A DNA stretch of 64,000 nt from Pseudomonas bharatica CSV86 (GCF_000319305.2 NZ_AMWJ02000001.1:1527001-1591000); one strand, 5' to 3'. Positions 9,151-17,700 are shown, counted from the stretch's first letter. Notes: a model not told the origin generated them from the letters alone. Translations and numbers: made by a program.

Positions 9151-10456
9151 CATCCCGCATCAGCAGGCCGAAGGCCAGGTCTGCCTGTTCGGGTACTGGC
9201 AGGTAGACCACATGGCCGTCACCGGGGGCGACCTGCAGCGGTTTGCCGTGGGAGTCGCGCAGTTCGGCCAGGTCGAAGTGGAAGTTACCACCCGGGGTCA
9301 TCAGCTCCAGGTGATCGCCCAGGGCGAAGCGGTTCTTCACCAGGACTTGCGCCAGCCCGTCGACCCGCTCACCGGTCAGTTCGCCCACGAACTGCTGGCG
9401 CTCCGACACCGAGTTGCCGCGCTGGTAGTTCTGGTATTCGTCATGCACATGGCGACGCAGGAAGCCTTCGGTGTAGCCGCGCTGGGCCAGGGATTCGAGG
9501 TCGAGCATCAGCGAGCGGTCGAATTCGCGTCCGGCCACCGCATCGTCGATGGCCTGGCGGTACACCTGGGTGGTGCGCGCGCAGTAGAAATGCGACTTGG
9601 TCCGTCCCTCGATCTTCAGCGAATGCACGCCCATGCGCGCCAGGCGCTCGACATGCTGCACGGCGCGCAGGTCCTTGGCATTCATGATGTAGGTGCCGTG
9701 CTCGTCCTCGAAGGCCGGCATGTCTTCGTCCGGGCGATTGCTTTCCCGAAGCAGGAAAACCTGCTCGGTGGGGGCGCCGAGACCGAGGGTCGGTTCCGGC
9801 TCGAAGGCGCGGACGATATCTCCGGTTTCGTTCTCGGTGGCCTCGCTGGCAGTGTATTTCCAGCGACAGGCGTTGGTGCAGCTGCCCTGGTTGGCGTCGC
9901 GGCGGTTGAGGTAGCCGGACAGCAGGCAGCGCCCCGAATAGGCCATGCACAGTGCGCCATGGACGAACACTTCCAGCTCCATCTCTGGTACCTGCTGGCG
10001 GATTTCCTCGATCTCTTCCAGGGACAGCTCGCGCGACAGAATCACCCGGGTCAGGCCCAGGCCCTTCCAGAACTTCACGCTGGCCCAGTTCACCGTATTG
10101 GCCTGCACCGAAAGGTGGATCGGCATCTGCGGAAAATGCTCGCGCACCAGCATGATCAGCCCCGGGTCGGACATGATCAGCGCATCCGGGGCCATGGCGA
10201 TCACCGGCTCCAGGTCCTTGAGGAAGGTCTTGAGCTTGGCATTGTGCGGCGCGATGTTGACCACCACGTAGAACCGTTTGCCCTGAGCCTGGGCTTCCTT
10301 GATGCCGAGGGCGAGGTTGGCGTGGTCGAACTCGTTGTTGCGCACCCGCAGGCTGTAGCGCGGCTGGCCGGCATAGACCGCATCGGCGCCATAGGCGAAG
10401 GCGTAGCGCATGTTTTTCAGGGTGCCGGCGGGGGCGAGCAGTTCGGGCTTGGTCAT
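9140..10456 (-). CDS. trhP: tRNA 5-hydroxyuridine synthesis protein TrhP (YegQ, U32 family)
   Basis: A 438-aa member of the U32 'peptidase' family. TrhP hydroxylates uridine 34 of certain tRNAs in a prephenate-dependent reaction, the first step to cmo5U-type wobble bases. The start (MTKPELLAPAGTLKNM) and the Cys cluster in GALCMAYSGRCLLSG followed by GSCTNACRW are family hallmarks; these cysteines probably ligate an iron-sulfur cluster. Length matches E. coli YegQ. It converges with pvdQ, overlapping its last 11 bp. Upstream lies a REP pair rather than a co-directional gene, so it is probably monocistronic. Confidence 0.92.
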   Translation of the reverse strand: MTKPELLAPAGTLKNMRYAFAYGADAVYAGQPRYSLRVRNNEFDHANLALGIKEAQAQGKRFYVVVNIAPHNAKLKTFLKDLEPVIAMAPDALIMSDPGLIMLVREHFPQMPIHLSVQANTVNWASVKFWKGLGLTRVILSRELSLEEIEEIRQQVPEMELEVFVHGALCMAYSGRCLLSGYLNRRDANQGSCTNACRWKYTASEATENETGDIVRAFEPEPTLGLGAPTEQVFLLRESNRPDEDMPAFEDEHGTYIMNAKDLRAVQHVERLARMGVHSLKIEGRTKSHFYCARTTQVYRQAIDDAVAGREFDRSLMLDLESLAQRGYTEGFLRRHVHDEYQNYQRGNSVSERQQFVGELTGERVDGLAQVLVKNRFALGDHLELMTPGGNFHFDLAELRDSHGKPLQVAPGDGHVVYLPVPEQADLAFGLLMRDVNG

Positions 10457-10573
10457 GGTCGGTGCACCGGGGCAAAAGGCGCGGATGCTACGGCAGGGGC
10501 GGTTTCGATTTATTGATCTGGAGCAACGGCACTTTCTGCGTGGCGCAGAGCACTAATGTTCAGTGCTGCTGGC

Positions 10574-10648
10574 GGCCTCATCGCTGGCAAGCCAGCTCCC
10601 ACAGGGGCCGCGTATATCCGTGGGAGCTGGCTTGCCAGCGATGAGGCC
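10574..10648. repeat. REP pair (inverted GCTGGCTTGCCAGC-type palindromes)
   Basis: Two REP units face each other: GGCCTCATCGCTGGCAAGCC... on the left and its reverse complement on the right, sharing TGTGGGAGCTGGC-type cores, separated by about 20 bp. The same unit recurs at 34996, 40484, 47727 and 60510. It lies between divergent trhP and the AI-2E-family gene. Confidence 0.88.
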
Positions 10649-10690
10649 ATCCGCAGCACCCGATAAACAGGTGTTGATCTAAGGACCGAC

Positions 10691-11755
10691 ATGAGCGAAA
10701 CCGCATTGCAAAAAAGAACCCTCATCGGGTTGCTGGTCCTGGTCACGGTGGCCTTCTTCTGGATCCTCCTGCCGTACTACGGGGCCATCTTCTGGGCCGT
10801 CATTCTCGGCGTACTCTTTGCGCCCATGCAGCGGCGCCTGCTGCTGCGCCTTAACCAGCGACGCAGCCTGGCCGCCGGGCTCACCCTGCTCGTATGCCTG
10901 TTGATCGTGGTTTTGCCGGTGATCGTCGTCAGCGGCCTGCTGGTGCAGGAAGGCGGGATGATCTACAAGCGCATCGAGAGTGGCGAGCTGGATATCGCCG
11001 GTTATGTCGAGCGCTTCAAGGAAGTGCTGCCGCCCATCGTCCAGCATGGTCTGGAGCGCCTTGGTATCGGAGACCTCGACGGCCTGCGCGACAAGGTCGC
11101 CAAGGGCGCCATGGAGGGCAGCCAGTTCTTCGCCAGCCAGGCCTACAGCTTCGGCCAGGGCACCTTCGACCTGGTGGTCAGCCTCGGTGTGATGCTGTAC
11201 CTGCTGTTCTTCTTCCTGCGCGATGGTGCGGAGCTGGTGCGGCGGATCCGCATGGCGATCCCGCTGGCCGAGCAGCAGAAGCGCCGCCTGCAGTTGAAGT
11301 TCAACCGGGTGGTACGCGCCACGGTCAAGGGCAACCTGCTGGTGGCCATCGCCCAGGGTGCGCTGGGCGGCCTGATCTTCTGGGTGCTGGATGTACCGAG
11401 CCCGCTGCTGTGGGGCGTGCTGATGGCCTTCCTGTCGCTGCTGCCAGCGGTGGGCGCGGGAATCGTCTGGGCGCCGGTGGCGGTGTATTTCCTGTTCAGC
11501 GGGGCGGTGTGGCAGGGCGTGGTATTGACCGCCTTCGGCGTTTGCGTGATCGGGCTGGTGGATAACCTGCTGCGCCCGCTGCTGGTGGGCAAGGACACGC
11601 GCCTGCCGGATTACCTGATCCTGGTCTCGACCCTCGGCGGCCTGGCGGTGTTCGGGCTCAACGGCTTCGTCATCGGGCCGTTGATCGCCGCGCTGTTCGT
11701 GTCCAGTTGGGGAATCTTCACCAATACCCGGCCGCAGGTGCAGCTTCCGCCTTGA
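10691..11755 (+). CDS. AI-2E family transporter (UPF0118 permease)
   Basis: A 354-aa integral membrane protein with about 8 hydrophobic spans, arranged as the AI-2E exporter/UPF0118 family: two N-terminal helices, a soluble stretch (~residues 85-150), then a cluster of helices containing GALGGLIFWVLDVPSPLLWG and the LLPAVGAGIVW segment, and the C-terminal GGLAVFGLNGFVIGPLIAAL. Family members are proposed to export autoinducer-2 or to exchange Na+/H+, so the substrate here is undetermined. It starts 42 bp after a REP pair and has no partner gene. Confidence 0.88.
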   Translation: MSETALQKRTLIGLLVLVTVAFFWILLPYYGAIFWAVILGVLFAPMQRRLLLRLNQRRSLAAGLTLLVCLLIVVLPVIVVSGLLVQEGGMIYKRIESGELDIAGYVERFKEVLPPIVQHGLERLGIGDLDGLRDKVAKGAMEGSQFFASQAYSFGQGTFDLVVSLGVMLYLLFFFLRDGAELVRRIRMAIPLAEQQKRRLQLKFNRVVRATVKGNLLVAIAQGALGGLIFWVLDVPSPLLWGVLMAFLSLLPAVGAGIVWAPVAVYFLFSGAVWQGVVLTAFGVCVIGLVDNLLRPLLVGKDTRLPDYLILVSTLGGLAVFGLNGFVIGPLIAALFVSSWGIFTNTRPQVQLPP

Positions 11756-11782
11756 CAGGCCGGGCATGCCTTGCGGTGGGCG

Positions 11783-12145
11783 TCATTCGAAATGGCGGAC
11801 GTCCACCGCATCGCCGGACTGCATGTTCAGCTTCTGGCGTATGTCTTCGAACATCAGATCGTAGTGCTTGTGCTGCGAGCCAATGCTGCTCAGTTCCTTG
11901 GGAATCCCGTATCGCTCGGCGATCTGCGTGACGTTGCGGGCAAAGTTGTAGGCTTCCTCCTTGGGTAACCAGAAGGTCTCGTCCACGTTCTTGTCCTGGA
12001 TGCTGCCGTGCATCCTGAACTGGATGCCCTTGCCTTGTTTCGGGTCCTGGGTGACCTCGTAGCTGATCTTCAGGTTGTAGCTGACGTCCTTCGGGGTCAG
12101 CGCATGTCGTTCGATATGCAGTTGCCCGGGCTCGAATGTGGCCAT
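11783..12145 (-). CDS. DUF5064 family protein
   Basis: A 120-aa soluble protein beginning MATFEPGQLHIERHAL, a pattern I recognise from the Pseudomonas-specific DUF5064 family; the function of the family is unknown. The ATG at 12145 is chosen because AGGAG is 8 nt upstream; an in-frame upstream start at 12238 would add a Gly/Pro/Ser-rich segment without protein-like character. It lies immediately upstream (5') of the TonB-receptor gene, which is in the same direction and ends 115 bp away, so the receptor gene is not downstream of it in an operon. Confidence 0.72.
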   Translation of the reverse strand: MATFEPGQLHIERHALTPKDVSYNLKISYEVTQDPKQGKGIQFRMHGSIQDKNVDETFWLPKEEAYNFARNVTQIAERYGIPKELSSIGSQHKHYDLMFEDIRQKLNMQSGDAVDVRHFE

Positions 12146-12260
12146 CGTCGTTTCTCCTGGAAAAGGGGCGCTCGGGCATGGCCCGGTCAGCGCGACCCAG
12201 CCAGTATGGTGGACAATTCCACGCTTTGCCTGACCCACCTCACAGAGTTTTCAGACACTC

Positions 12261-14351
12261 TCAGTGGAAGGTGTAGGACACGCCGGCATAGACCCCGAAG
12301 CCTTCGCCGGGCACCGACCTGGCCACATCCGCGCCGTTGTCGTTGTAGCCCGGAGCGACGATCGCAGCGTAGCGCTTGTTGGTCAGGTTGCGCAGGTCGA
12401 GCCAGGTCTGCCAGTCCTGCTTCGGTGCGTTGTAGCCGAAGGTGGCGCCGAGGATCGCGTAGGCATCGGCGTCGTAGCTGTTGGCGTAATCGACCTGCAC
12501 CTTGGAGGCCATGGTGGTGTTGATCCCGGCGTAGAAACCGCTGGGCAGGTCGAAACGCAGCTCGCCCTGGTAGTAGTGCATCGGGATGCCCGGCAGGCGG
12601 TTGTCGCCGAAGACCTTGTCGTTGCGGTAGTGGAAGTCGTTGAGGGTGTAGGCCTGGCGCAGGGATAGCCGACCGACATCGCCGCGTTGCCATAGCGTGC
12701 TGTCGAGGCTGGCCTCGATACCCTGGTGGATGGTCGGGCTGGCGTTGCTTTCGCTGCGGATGGGTGGCTGGATTTCGACCATCAGCAGTTCATGGCGCAC
12801 GGCCGAGTAATACCAGGACAGGTCCCAGCGACCCAGGTCCGAGTCGCCACGGGCGCCCAGCTCGAGCGTGGTAGCGGTCTGGTTTTTCAGCTCGATGGGC
12901 TGGTATTGCGTAGGCGCGCTCCAGATCAGCGACCACGGGTGTGGCGGTTCCACCGAACGGCTCAGGTTGCCGTACAGCTGCAGGCTCGGGCTGGCGTCAT
13001 AGCGCAGGCCGATACGCGGCGCGTAGTCCCAGTCGTGCATGCTGACCTTGCCCCCCGGACCCGAGGTGACATTGCTGTAGGTCACATCGCTTTCCCGGCG
13101 GGTATAGATCGCCGCCAGGCCGCTGGTCAGCCACAGGTTGGGGACCAGCTCCAGTTCATTGCCGATATGCAGCACGGTATCCGAGCCCTGGTAGGAAAAG
13201 TCCCGGGTCCTGGCGCCGACGATGTCGTTTGCCCGTGCATACTGCGAGGCGCCGCTATTGGGCAAATGCTTGGTAGTGCGCCAGCCCACCGTGGTCTTGC
13301 TGTCATGGCCGAACAGCGTATGTCGGCGTTGATAGTCCAGGGTACCGCTGACATCGGCGTAGGCCACCTTCAGACGCATCGGCCCTTCGCGCAGATCCAT
13401 CGGATAGTCGTGCCAGACCAGGCCCGCGACCAGTTGCGAATCGTCGTCGAGATAGAAGGTGGTCTTGTTGGCCAGCCACGTCGACCCGGGTTGCGGCCGA
13501 CTGTCGTTGCGGCTCAGGTAGGCCGGGTTGGCGGCCCGCGGGTGATGCTTGATCTGGTCCTTGGTCAGGCGCCCGGCCAGGTCATTGTCGGTTTCCCGGT
13601 AACGCAGGTAGAAACGTGTTTCCAGATCGGGATTGAAGCGGTAGCCGAAGTTCGCCGCAACGCCCTTGCCGCTGCCGCTGCTGTGATCCTGGTAGCCGTC
13701 GTACCCGGTGTCGGTCAGGGCCACGTAGTAATCGAAGTCACCGAGTACCTGGCCGGAGCTGATATGGCGTTTCTGGTAGCCGCGGCTGCCGGCTTCATAG
13801 CGCAATTGCAAGGGCGCGGCGTCGTAGCCGGTATGGGGCACGTAGTTGATGGCTCCGCCCAAGGCCAGGGCGCCACGGTCGAAACCATTGGCCCCGCGCA
13901 GGATTTCCGCGCGATTGAGCCACAGGGGTTCGAACAGCTCGTAGGGCGTGCCGCCGGGGCCAGTCAGGGGCAGGCCGTCGAGCATGACGTAGGTCCCGGA
14001 GCCGTGGGCACCTGGCGCCCGGTTGATTCCCGAGCCCCGGATCGACAGGCGAATACCGTCATTGCCGGCGGACTGGGCGAACACCCCGGGCTGGTAGGCG
14101 AGGACATCCTGGTTGCTGGCGACGCGCCCTTGCCCGACTCGCTTCATGTCTATCAGGTTGGTAGCGCCGGGCACCTGCTCCAGGCGTTCGCGAGCAACCT
14201 GGAGATCATCCTGGTCCTGCTCCTGGATGAGTACTTGCTCCAGTTCGATGCTCTCCAGTTTGATGCTCTCCGGTTGCTGGGCCCCGGCACTGCCGGCCAG
14301 GGTCAGGCCCAGCAGGCACAGAGAAGAGCGCAGGGACAGCGGTGACGGCAT
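12261..14351 (-). CDS. TonB-dependent outer-membrane receptor
   Basis: A 696-aa TonB-dependent receptor. It has a signal peptide (to about residue 25, ending SAGA), a plug domain with DVLAYQPGVF, IRGSGINR and YVMLDGLPLTGPGG (roughly residues 55-170), and a C-terminal 22-strand-barrel region rich in alternating aromatic patterns. A TonB-box-like sequence may lie just after the signal peptide (ESIKLESIELEQVL). There is no N-terminal signalling domain, so it is not an ECF-coupled transducer. Substrate is unknown: siderophore, metallophore or cofactor are all possible, and I found no convincing Fur or Zur box upstream. TTGGAG lies 7 nt before the ATG. It is divergent from a LuxR-type gene 228 bp away. 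Confidence 0.9.
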   Translation of the reverse strand: MPSPLSLRSSLCLLGLTLAGSAGAQQPESIKLESIELEQVLIQEQDQDDLQVARERLEQVPGATNLIDMKRVGQGRVASNQDVLAYQPGVFAQSAGNDGIRLSIRGSGINRAPGAHGSGTYVMLDGLPLTGPGGTPYELFEPLWLNRAEILRGANGFDRGALALGGAINYVPHTGYDAAPLQLRYEAGSRGYQKRHISSGQVLGDFDYYVALTDTGYDGYQDHSSGSGKGVAANFGYRFNPDLETRFYLRYRETDNDLAGRLTKDQIKHHPRAANPAYLSRNDSRPQPGSTWLANKTTFYLDDDSQLVAGLVWHDYPMDLREGPMRLKVAYADVSGTLDYQRRHTLFGHDSKTTVGWRTTKHLPNSGASQYARANDIVGARTRDFSYQGSDTVLHIGNELELVPNLWLTSGLAAIYTRRESDVTYSNVTSGPGGKVSMHDWDYAPRIGLRYDASPSLQLYGNLSRSVEPPHPWSLIWSAPTQYQPIELKNQTATTLELGARGDSDLGRWDLSWYYSAVRHELLMVEIQPPIRSESNASPTIHQGIEASLDSTLWQRGDVGRLSLRQAYTLNDFHYRNDKVFGDNRLPGIPMHYYQGELRFDLPSGFYAGINTTMASKVQVDYANSYDADAYAILGATFGYNAPKQDWQTWLDLRNLTNKRYAAIVAPGYNDNGADVARSVPGEGFGVYAGVSYTFH

Positions 14352-14463
14352 CTTACAGCTCCAACGTGTTTGATCTGACAGGAAATGTGAAGTCAGACGA
14401 ACGATCGTGCTCTGAAATCACCATCTTTTTCTGACGTTTTTGCGTGACCCCTGTCCTGTGATT

Positions 14464-14482
14464 TGTAGCTTCGCTGGCTACA
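14464..14482. promoter_or_regulatory. Inverted repeat TGTAGC-N7-GCTACA between receptor and LuxR genes
   Basis: A perfect 6-bp inverted repeat with a 7-bp spacer, flanked by CCTGT on the left and CAGG on the right, in the 228-bp divergent intergenic region. It could be an operator for either gene. The binding protein is unknown; assignment is inference from symmetry and position. Confidence 0.3.
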
Positions 14483-14579
14483 GGATGTACGACTGGTCCT
14501 ACAGCAAGGCTGATCCGTATCGTTCGCCCATCGTCAACCGGCCCGGGCGAGCCCGGTGCCTCTTTACAGGAGACTATGG

Positions 14580-14840
14580 ATGTCAACCGCCTCTGCTGTT
14601 ACCACGCCTGCTGCCTGCGTGGCACCGCCTACCCTGACGCCTAGGGAGAAGGAGATTCTGTATTGGTGTTCGTGTGGGAAAACATCTTGGGAAATTTCTC
14701 AGATCCTTGCTTGCAAGGAGTCTACGGTGAACTTCCATGTCAGCAATGTACTTCGCAAACTATCAGTTCATTCCCGGGTAGCCGCCGTGATCAAGGCCTT
14801 GCGCTACGGCATCCTCCGGCACCAATCCGACGAGAGCTGA
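14580..14840 (+). CDS. HTH-only LuxR-family regulator
   Basis: An 86-aa protein that is almost entirely a LuxR C-terminal DNA-binding domain: LTPREKEILYWCSCGKTSWE, then the recognition-helix region ESTVNFHVSNVLRKL. The closest patterns I know are the HTH domains of quorum-sensing LuxR proteins and LuxR solos (WCSCGKTSWEI, TVNFHV). The acyl-homoserine-lactone-binding domain is absent, so any control must be by expression or partner proteins. AGGAGA precedes the ATG by 6 nt; the ATG at 14556 would add eight residues without a ribosome binding site. Divergent from the TonB receptor and just upstream of a holin-like gene. Confidence 0.8.
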   Translation: MSTASAVTTPAACVAPPTLTPREKEILYWCSCGKTSWEISQILACKESTVNFHVSNVLRKLSVHSRVAAVIKALRYGILRHQSDES

Positions 14841-14852
14841 GGCGTGTTATCC

Positions 14853-15203
14853 ATGAGTGATCCTACAACCTCGAGTCTGTCCAGCCTGTTCATCGGGCTG
14901 GGGCTTGCTTCATCCCTGCCGGCGGTGGAGGGCGACATGGTGTTCGGAGCGCTGCTCGGTGCCTGGCTGGTAGCAAGTACGCGAGGCTTTCTCAAAGCCT
15001 GGCAACGTATCGGGTCTCTGCTGTTGTCGGCGGGGGTAGGTTATCTGTTCACGCCGCTGATGCGCTCGATCGGGCCGTTTCTGTCGGGAGGGGAGGCCGC
15101 CTTCATCGGTGCGGTGGTGGTGATACCGATCGTGATCAAGGTGATGATCTGGCTGGACGGCGCGGAATTGCGCGACATTATCCAGCGTTTGCGCGGCTCA
15201 TGA
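14853..15203 (+). CDS. Putative phage holin-like membrane protein
   Basis: A 116-aa protein with three to four hydrophobic segments (about residues 8-24, 29-44, 54-74 and 84-102) and a short charged C-terminus, which suits a small phage holin of the putative-holin type seen in Pseudomonas prophages and tailocins. No lysin gene is adjacent. GAGG stands 10 nt before the ATG; a GTG at 14844 is an alternative start. It begins 12 nt after luxR and overlaps the converging CI-type gene by 6 nt. A simple small membrane protein cannot be excluded. Confidence 0.5.
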   Translation: MSDPTTSSLSSLFIGLGLASSLPAVEGDMVFGALLGAWLVASTRGFLKAWQRIGSLLLSAGVGYLFTPLMRSIGPFLSGGEAAFIGAVVVIPIVIKVMIWLDGAELRDIIQRLRGS

Positions 15204-15617
15204 AGCCGGATTTTGGAGTTGCGACAGCAGGCTGCTGACCTCTTCGAGCTGCTGCTCCAGTTCACGCAGGCGTTGTTTTTCCTGAATGGCCAGAGCAATG
15301 GCGCGCTGATCCTGAGGGCTGAGCAGGCGCATTTCGGCGAGCAGTTGGGTTTCCCAGTCAGGGTCGGCGTTATGGCTCACGGCCTGATGGGTATGGGCGC
15401 GAAATCGGGGACCCTCGCCAACCAGTAACCAGTCAAGGGAAATGCCATGTTTATTGGCGAGATCAACGCAGATCGCATACGGAATACTGTCGCGACCCTT
15501 CCAGCTGCTAACGGTTTGAGGGCTTACCCCAAGCGCCGCCGAGAGCCCTGAGTCGGTGGTCGACTGGGTGACGAGCTTCATGCGAGCCAGTACCGCTGCA
15601 AATCCATTAATACTCAT
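15198..15617 (-). CDS. CI-type phage repressor, helix-turn-helix protein
   Basis: A 139-aa protein. Residues ~5-70 resemble the phage CI repressor DNA-binding domain (FAAVLARMKLV, LSAALGVSPQTVSSWKGRDS, the GISLDWLLVGEGP signature). The C-terminal part is a predicted coiled coil (RLRELEQQLEEVSSLLSQL) instead of the S24 peptidase domain, so it should not be RecA-cleavable. The ATG at 15617 is chosen because it places FAAVLARM at the N-terminus; the extension to 15701 is unlike the family. The start codon lies inside a perfect TACTC-ATAAC-GAGTA palindrome, a likely autoregulatory operator. Neighbouring Ogr-like and holin-like genes support a phage origin. Confidence 0.78.
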   Translation of the reverse strand: MSINGFAAVLARMKLVTQSTTDSGLSAALGVSPQTVSSWKGRDSIPYAICVDLANKHGISLDWLLVGEGPRFRAHTHQAVSHNADPDWETQLLAEMRLLSPQDQRAIALAIQEKQRLRELEQQLEEVSSLLSQLQNPAS

Positions 15618-15625
15618 AACGAGTA
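15611..15625. promoter_or_regulatory. Palindrome over the repressor start codon (candidate operator)
   Basis: TACTC-ATAAC-GAGTA is a perfect 5-bp inverted repeat with a 5-bp spacer, and the CAT complement of the repressor ATG (15615-15617) lies within it. A related half-site TACTCAT occurs near 15705. Position and symmetry fit autorepression by the CI-type protein. Confidence 0.45.
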
Positions 15626-15720
15626 ATCCCAAGGCATGCTGATATAATGTTCGGCAAAAAAATACGCGAAACGCATTCTCTCTCTTTGCACTATTGAGCA
15701 CTACTCATTTGGGAAATTAA

Positions 15721-15882
15721 ATGTCAGAAATTTCCAGCCGCATCATGGGAAATTTCCTCGGCTTGACTGTTTTGAGCTTACAGGAGATTGGAATAGGAAT
15801 GAATTATCGAAATCGCCGCAGTGTGCGCTGCTTCCGGCTTGGGACGGTGTCACGGCAAGGAGTCATCAGTGAGTACTTATAA
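15721..15882 (+). CDS. Possible 53-aa ORF divergent from the CI-type repressor
   Basis: An ATG preceded by GGGAA with a 5-nt spacer opens a 53-codon frame beginning MSEISSRIMGNFLGLTVLSL and ending QGVISEYL. Its position, divergent from a CI-type repressor and overlapping the GTG of the Ogr-like gene by 14 nt, is where phages carry cro/cII-like or leader ORFs. It has no recognised domain. The overlap could couple its translation to the Ogr-like gene. An internal ATG at 15799 is an alternative 27-aa start. Confidence 0.35.
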   Translation: MSEISSRIMGNFLGLTVLSLQEIGIGMNYRNRRSVRCFRLGTVSRQGVISEYL

Positions 15883-16147
15883 ACTCGTATGTCCCCACTG
15901 CCAGAGCCGGATGCGCATACGTACCAGCGAGGGACGCCATATCTTCCTGCGCGTGGCGTACCTGCAATGCACTACGGAAGCGTGTGGCTGGTCGGTACGT
16001 GCAGAATTCGAAATGACTCACGAACTCTCGCCAAGTGGCATGCCGAACCCGGATGTTCATTTGCCACATGCTGACAGCGATCTGAGGCGCGCCGCTTTGC
16101 GCCCAAGACAGGACGATCTCCCCGCGCAGGAAAATCGAGAGCCCTGA
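15869..16147 (+). CDS. Ogr/Delta-like zinc-finger transcription activator
   Basis: A 92-aa protein with the phage P2 Ogr / P4 Delta zinc-finger pattern: CPHC at about residues 8-11 and C-X4-C (CTTEAC) at about 33-38, with RVAYLQC and CGW between and after. Ogr proteins activate P2-type late promoters through the RNA polymerase alpha subunit. The start is GTG at 15869: AAGGAG is 6 nt upstream and the protein then begins STYKLVCPHC; an upstream ATG at 15821 lacks this. The C-terminal ~35 residues are polar and variable. No P2-like late genes are nearby, so it is a relic or acts on a prophage elsewhere. Confidence 0.8.
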   Translation: MSTYKLVCPHCQSRMRIRTSEGRHIFLRVAYLQCTTEACGWSVRAEFEMTHELSPSGMPNPDVHLPHADSDLRRAALRPRQDDLPAQENREP

Positions 16148-16178
16148 ACGGTAAACGGGCTGGCAAGGCCTGTGCTGG

Positions 16179-16207
16179 AAAAAAAACACCCCGCCGGAGC
16201 GGGGTGT
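16179..16207 (-). terminator. Intrinsic terminator of the nuo operon
   Basis: On the minus strand, an 8-bp stem ACACCCCG/CGGGGTGT with a 6-nt loop is followed by a run of eight T residues. It begins 17 bp after the nuoN stop, the correct place and orientation for the end of the nuo transcript. Confidence 0.9.
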
Positions 16208-16223
16208 GTTCTTGCCAGGTGAA

Positions 16224-17693
16224 TCAGCTGACCAGTTGGAGGCCAGCGTGTTGCACCAGATCCAGCAGTGGCTGCGGATAAACGCCGAGAACGAAGGCCA
16301 GGATGGCAATGGCCAGCAGCATGACGCCACCGGTACGTTGCTCCCAGTTGAACGGTGCATCGTGACGACGCAGGTTCGGCTCGATCAGGTAGAGCGTGAC
16401 CATCACGCGCAGGTAGTAGAAGACGCCGATGGCGCTGCCCACGACCAGCGCACCGGTCAGCCACCACAGTTGCGATTCGACGCCGGTGGCGATGATGTAG
16501 AACTTGCCAATGAAGCCGGCGGTCAGCGGGATGCCTGCCAGCGACAGCATCATCACGGTCAGTACGGCGGTCAGGTATGGGCGGCGCCAGAACAGGCCGC
16601 GGTACTCGTACAGGGCGTCCGCATCACGGCCGTTGTACGGCGAGGACATCAGGGTAATCACGCCGAAGGCACCGAGGCTGGTGATCACGTAGGTGACCAG
16701 GTATACGCCGATTGCTTCCAGGGCCAGGCCCTTGCTCGCCACCAGGGCGATCAGCAGGTAACCGAAGTGGGCGATCGACGAGTAACCCAGCAGACGCTTG
16801 AGGTTACTCTGGGTCAGGGCCAGCAGGTTGCCGACCAGGATCGAAGCCACGGCGATCACCGACAGCACGGTGGCCAGCACACCACTGCTGGCAGCAGGGG
16901 AGAGCATGAACAGGCGTACCACCACGGCGAATACCGCGACCTTGCTGGCGGTGGCCAGGAAGGCGGCGACCGGTGCCGGAGCACCTTCGTATACATCCGG
17001 GGTCCACAGGTGGAACGGTACCAGCGACAGCTTGAAGGCCAGGCCGACCAGCATCATCCCCAGGCCCAGCTGGGCCAGCAGGCTTGGCATGCTGGTAGCG
17101 GCCAGGGCCTTGCCGATGGTGTCGAAGGCCAGGCTGCCGGCGTCCGCGTAGAGCAGGGCCATGCCGAACAGCAGGAAGGCCGAACCCGCGGCCGACAGCA
17201 CCATGTACTTGATGCCGGCTTCCAGCGAACGCTTGTTGAAGAAGGCATACGCCACCAGGCCGTAGACCGGTACCGAGAGCAGTTCCAGGCCGATGAACAG
17301 GCCGGCCAGGTGTTGCGCGCAGACCAGCACCAGGCCACCGAGGGCCGCCATGAGGATCAGCAGGTACAGCTCTTCGCGGTTGCCCGGGTAGCCGGAGCCG
17401 CCGTCACCCAGGTAGGCATGGGCCAGGGTCACGCAGGCCAGGGTGGCGACCAGGATCAGCGCCATGTACAGGCAGGCGAACTTGTCCACGGTCAGCAGCG
17501 GGGTCACCGCCAGGGGCACGACTTTCAGAACCGGCAGGATCGACAGCAAGGCCAGGTTCAGGCCCACGGTCGACAGCAGGAAGGTTTGCGAGTGGTTGCG
17601 GCGCCAGGCGATCGCCAGCATCACCACGACAACGGTGATGGTGGTGATCAGTAGTGGCGCAAGCGCGATAAAGTGTTGAATCGTCAGGTCCAT
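16224..17693 (-). CDS. nuoN: NADH-quinone oxidoreductase subunit N
   Basis: A membrane-arm antiporter-like subunit of respiratory complex I, with about 14 membrane helices in 489 aa. Conserved segments include [34 protein letters not shown] and [15 protein letters not shown], the last in the broken-helix region shared with Mrp antiporters. It is involved in proton translocation. The ATG at 17693, 7 nt after nuoM, is chosen over an in-frame upstream start inside nuoM. Last gene of the operon, followed by a strong terminator. Confidence 0.95.
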   Translation of the reverse strand: MDLTIQHFIALAPLLITTITVVVVMLAIAWRRNHSQTFLLSTVGLNLALLSILPVLKVVPLAVTPLLTVDKFACLYMALILVATLACVTLAHAYLGDGGSGYPGNREELYLLILMAALGGLVLVCAQHLAGLFIGLELLSVPVYGLVAYAFFNKRSLEAGIKYMVLSAAGSAFLLFGMALLYADAGSLAFDTIGKALAATSMPSLLAQLGLGMMLVGLAFKLSLVPFHLWTPDVYEGAPAPVAAFLATASKVAVFAVVVRLFMLSPAASSGVLATVLSVIAVASILVGNLLALTQSNLKRLLGYSSIAHFGYLLIALVASKGLALEAIGVYLVTYVITSLGAFGVITLMSSPYNGRDADALYEYRGLFWRRPYLTAVLTVMMLSLAGIPLTAGFIGKFYIIATGVESQLWWLTGALVVGSAIGVFYYLRVMVTLYLIEPNLRRHDAPFNWEQRTGGVMLLAIAILAFVLGVYPQPLLDLVQHAGLQLVS

Positions 17694-17700
17694 AGCGCTC

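Noticed and set aside
9008..10516. A 502-codon plus-strand frame opposite trhP
   Set aside because: Lies fully over the conserved trhP gene and has shadow composition; trhP is clearly the coding strand.
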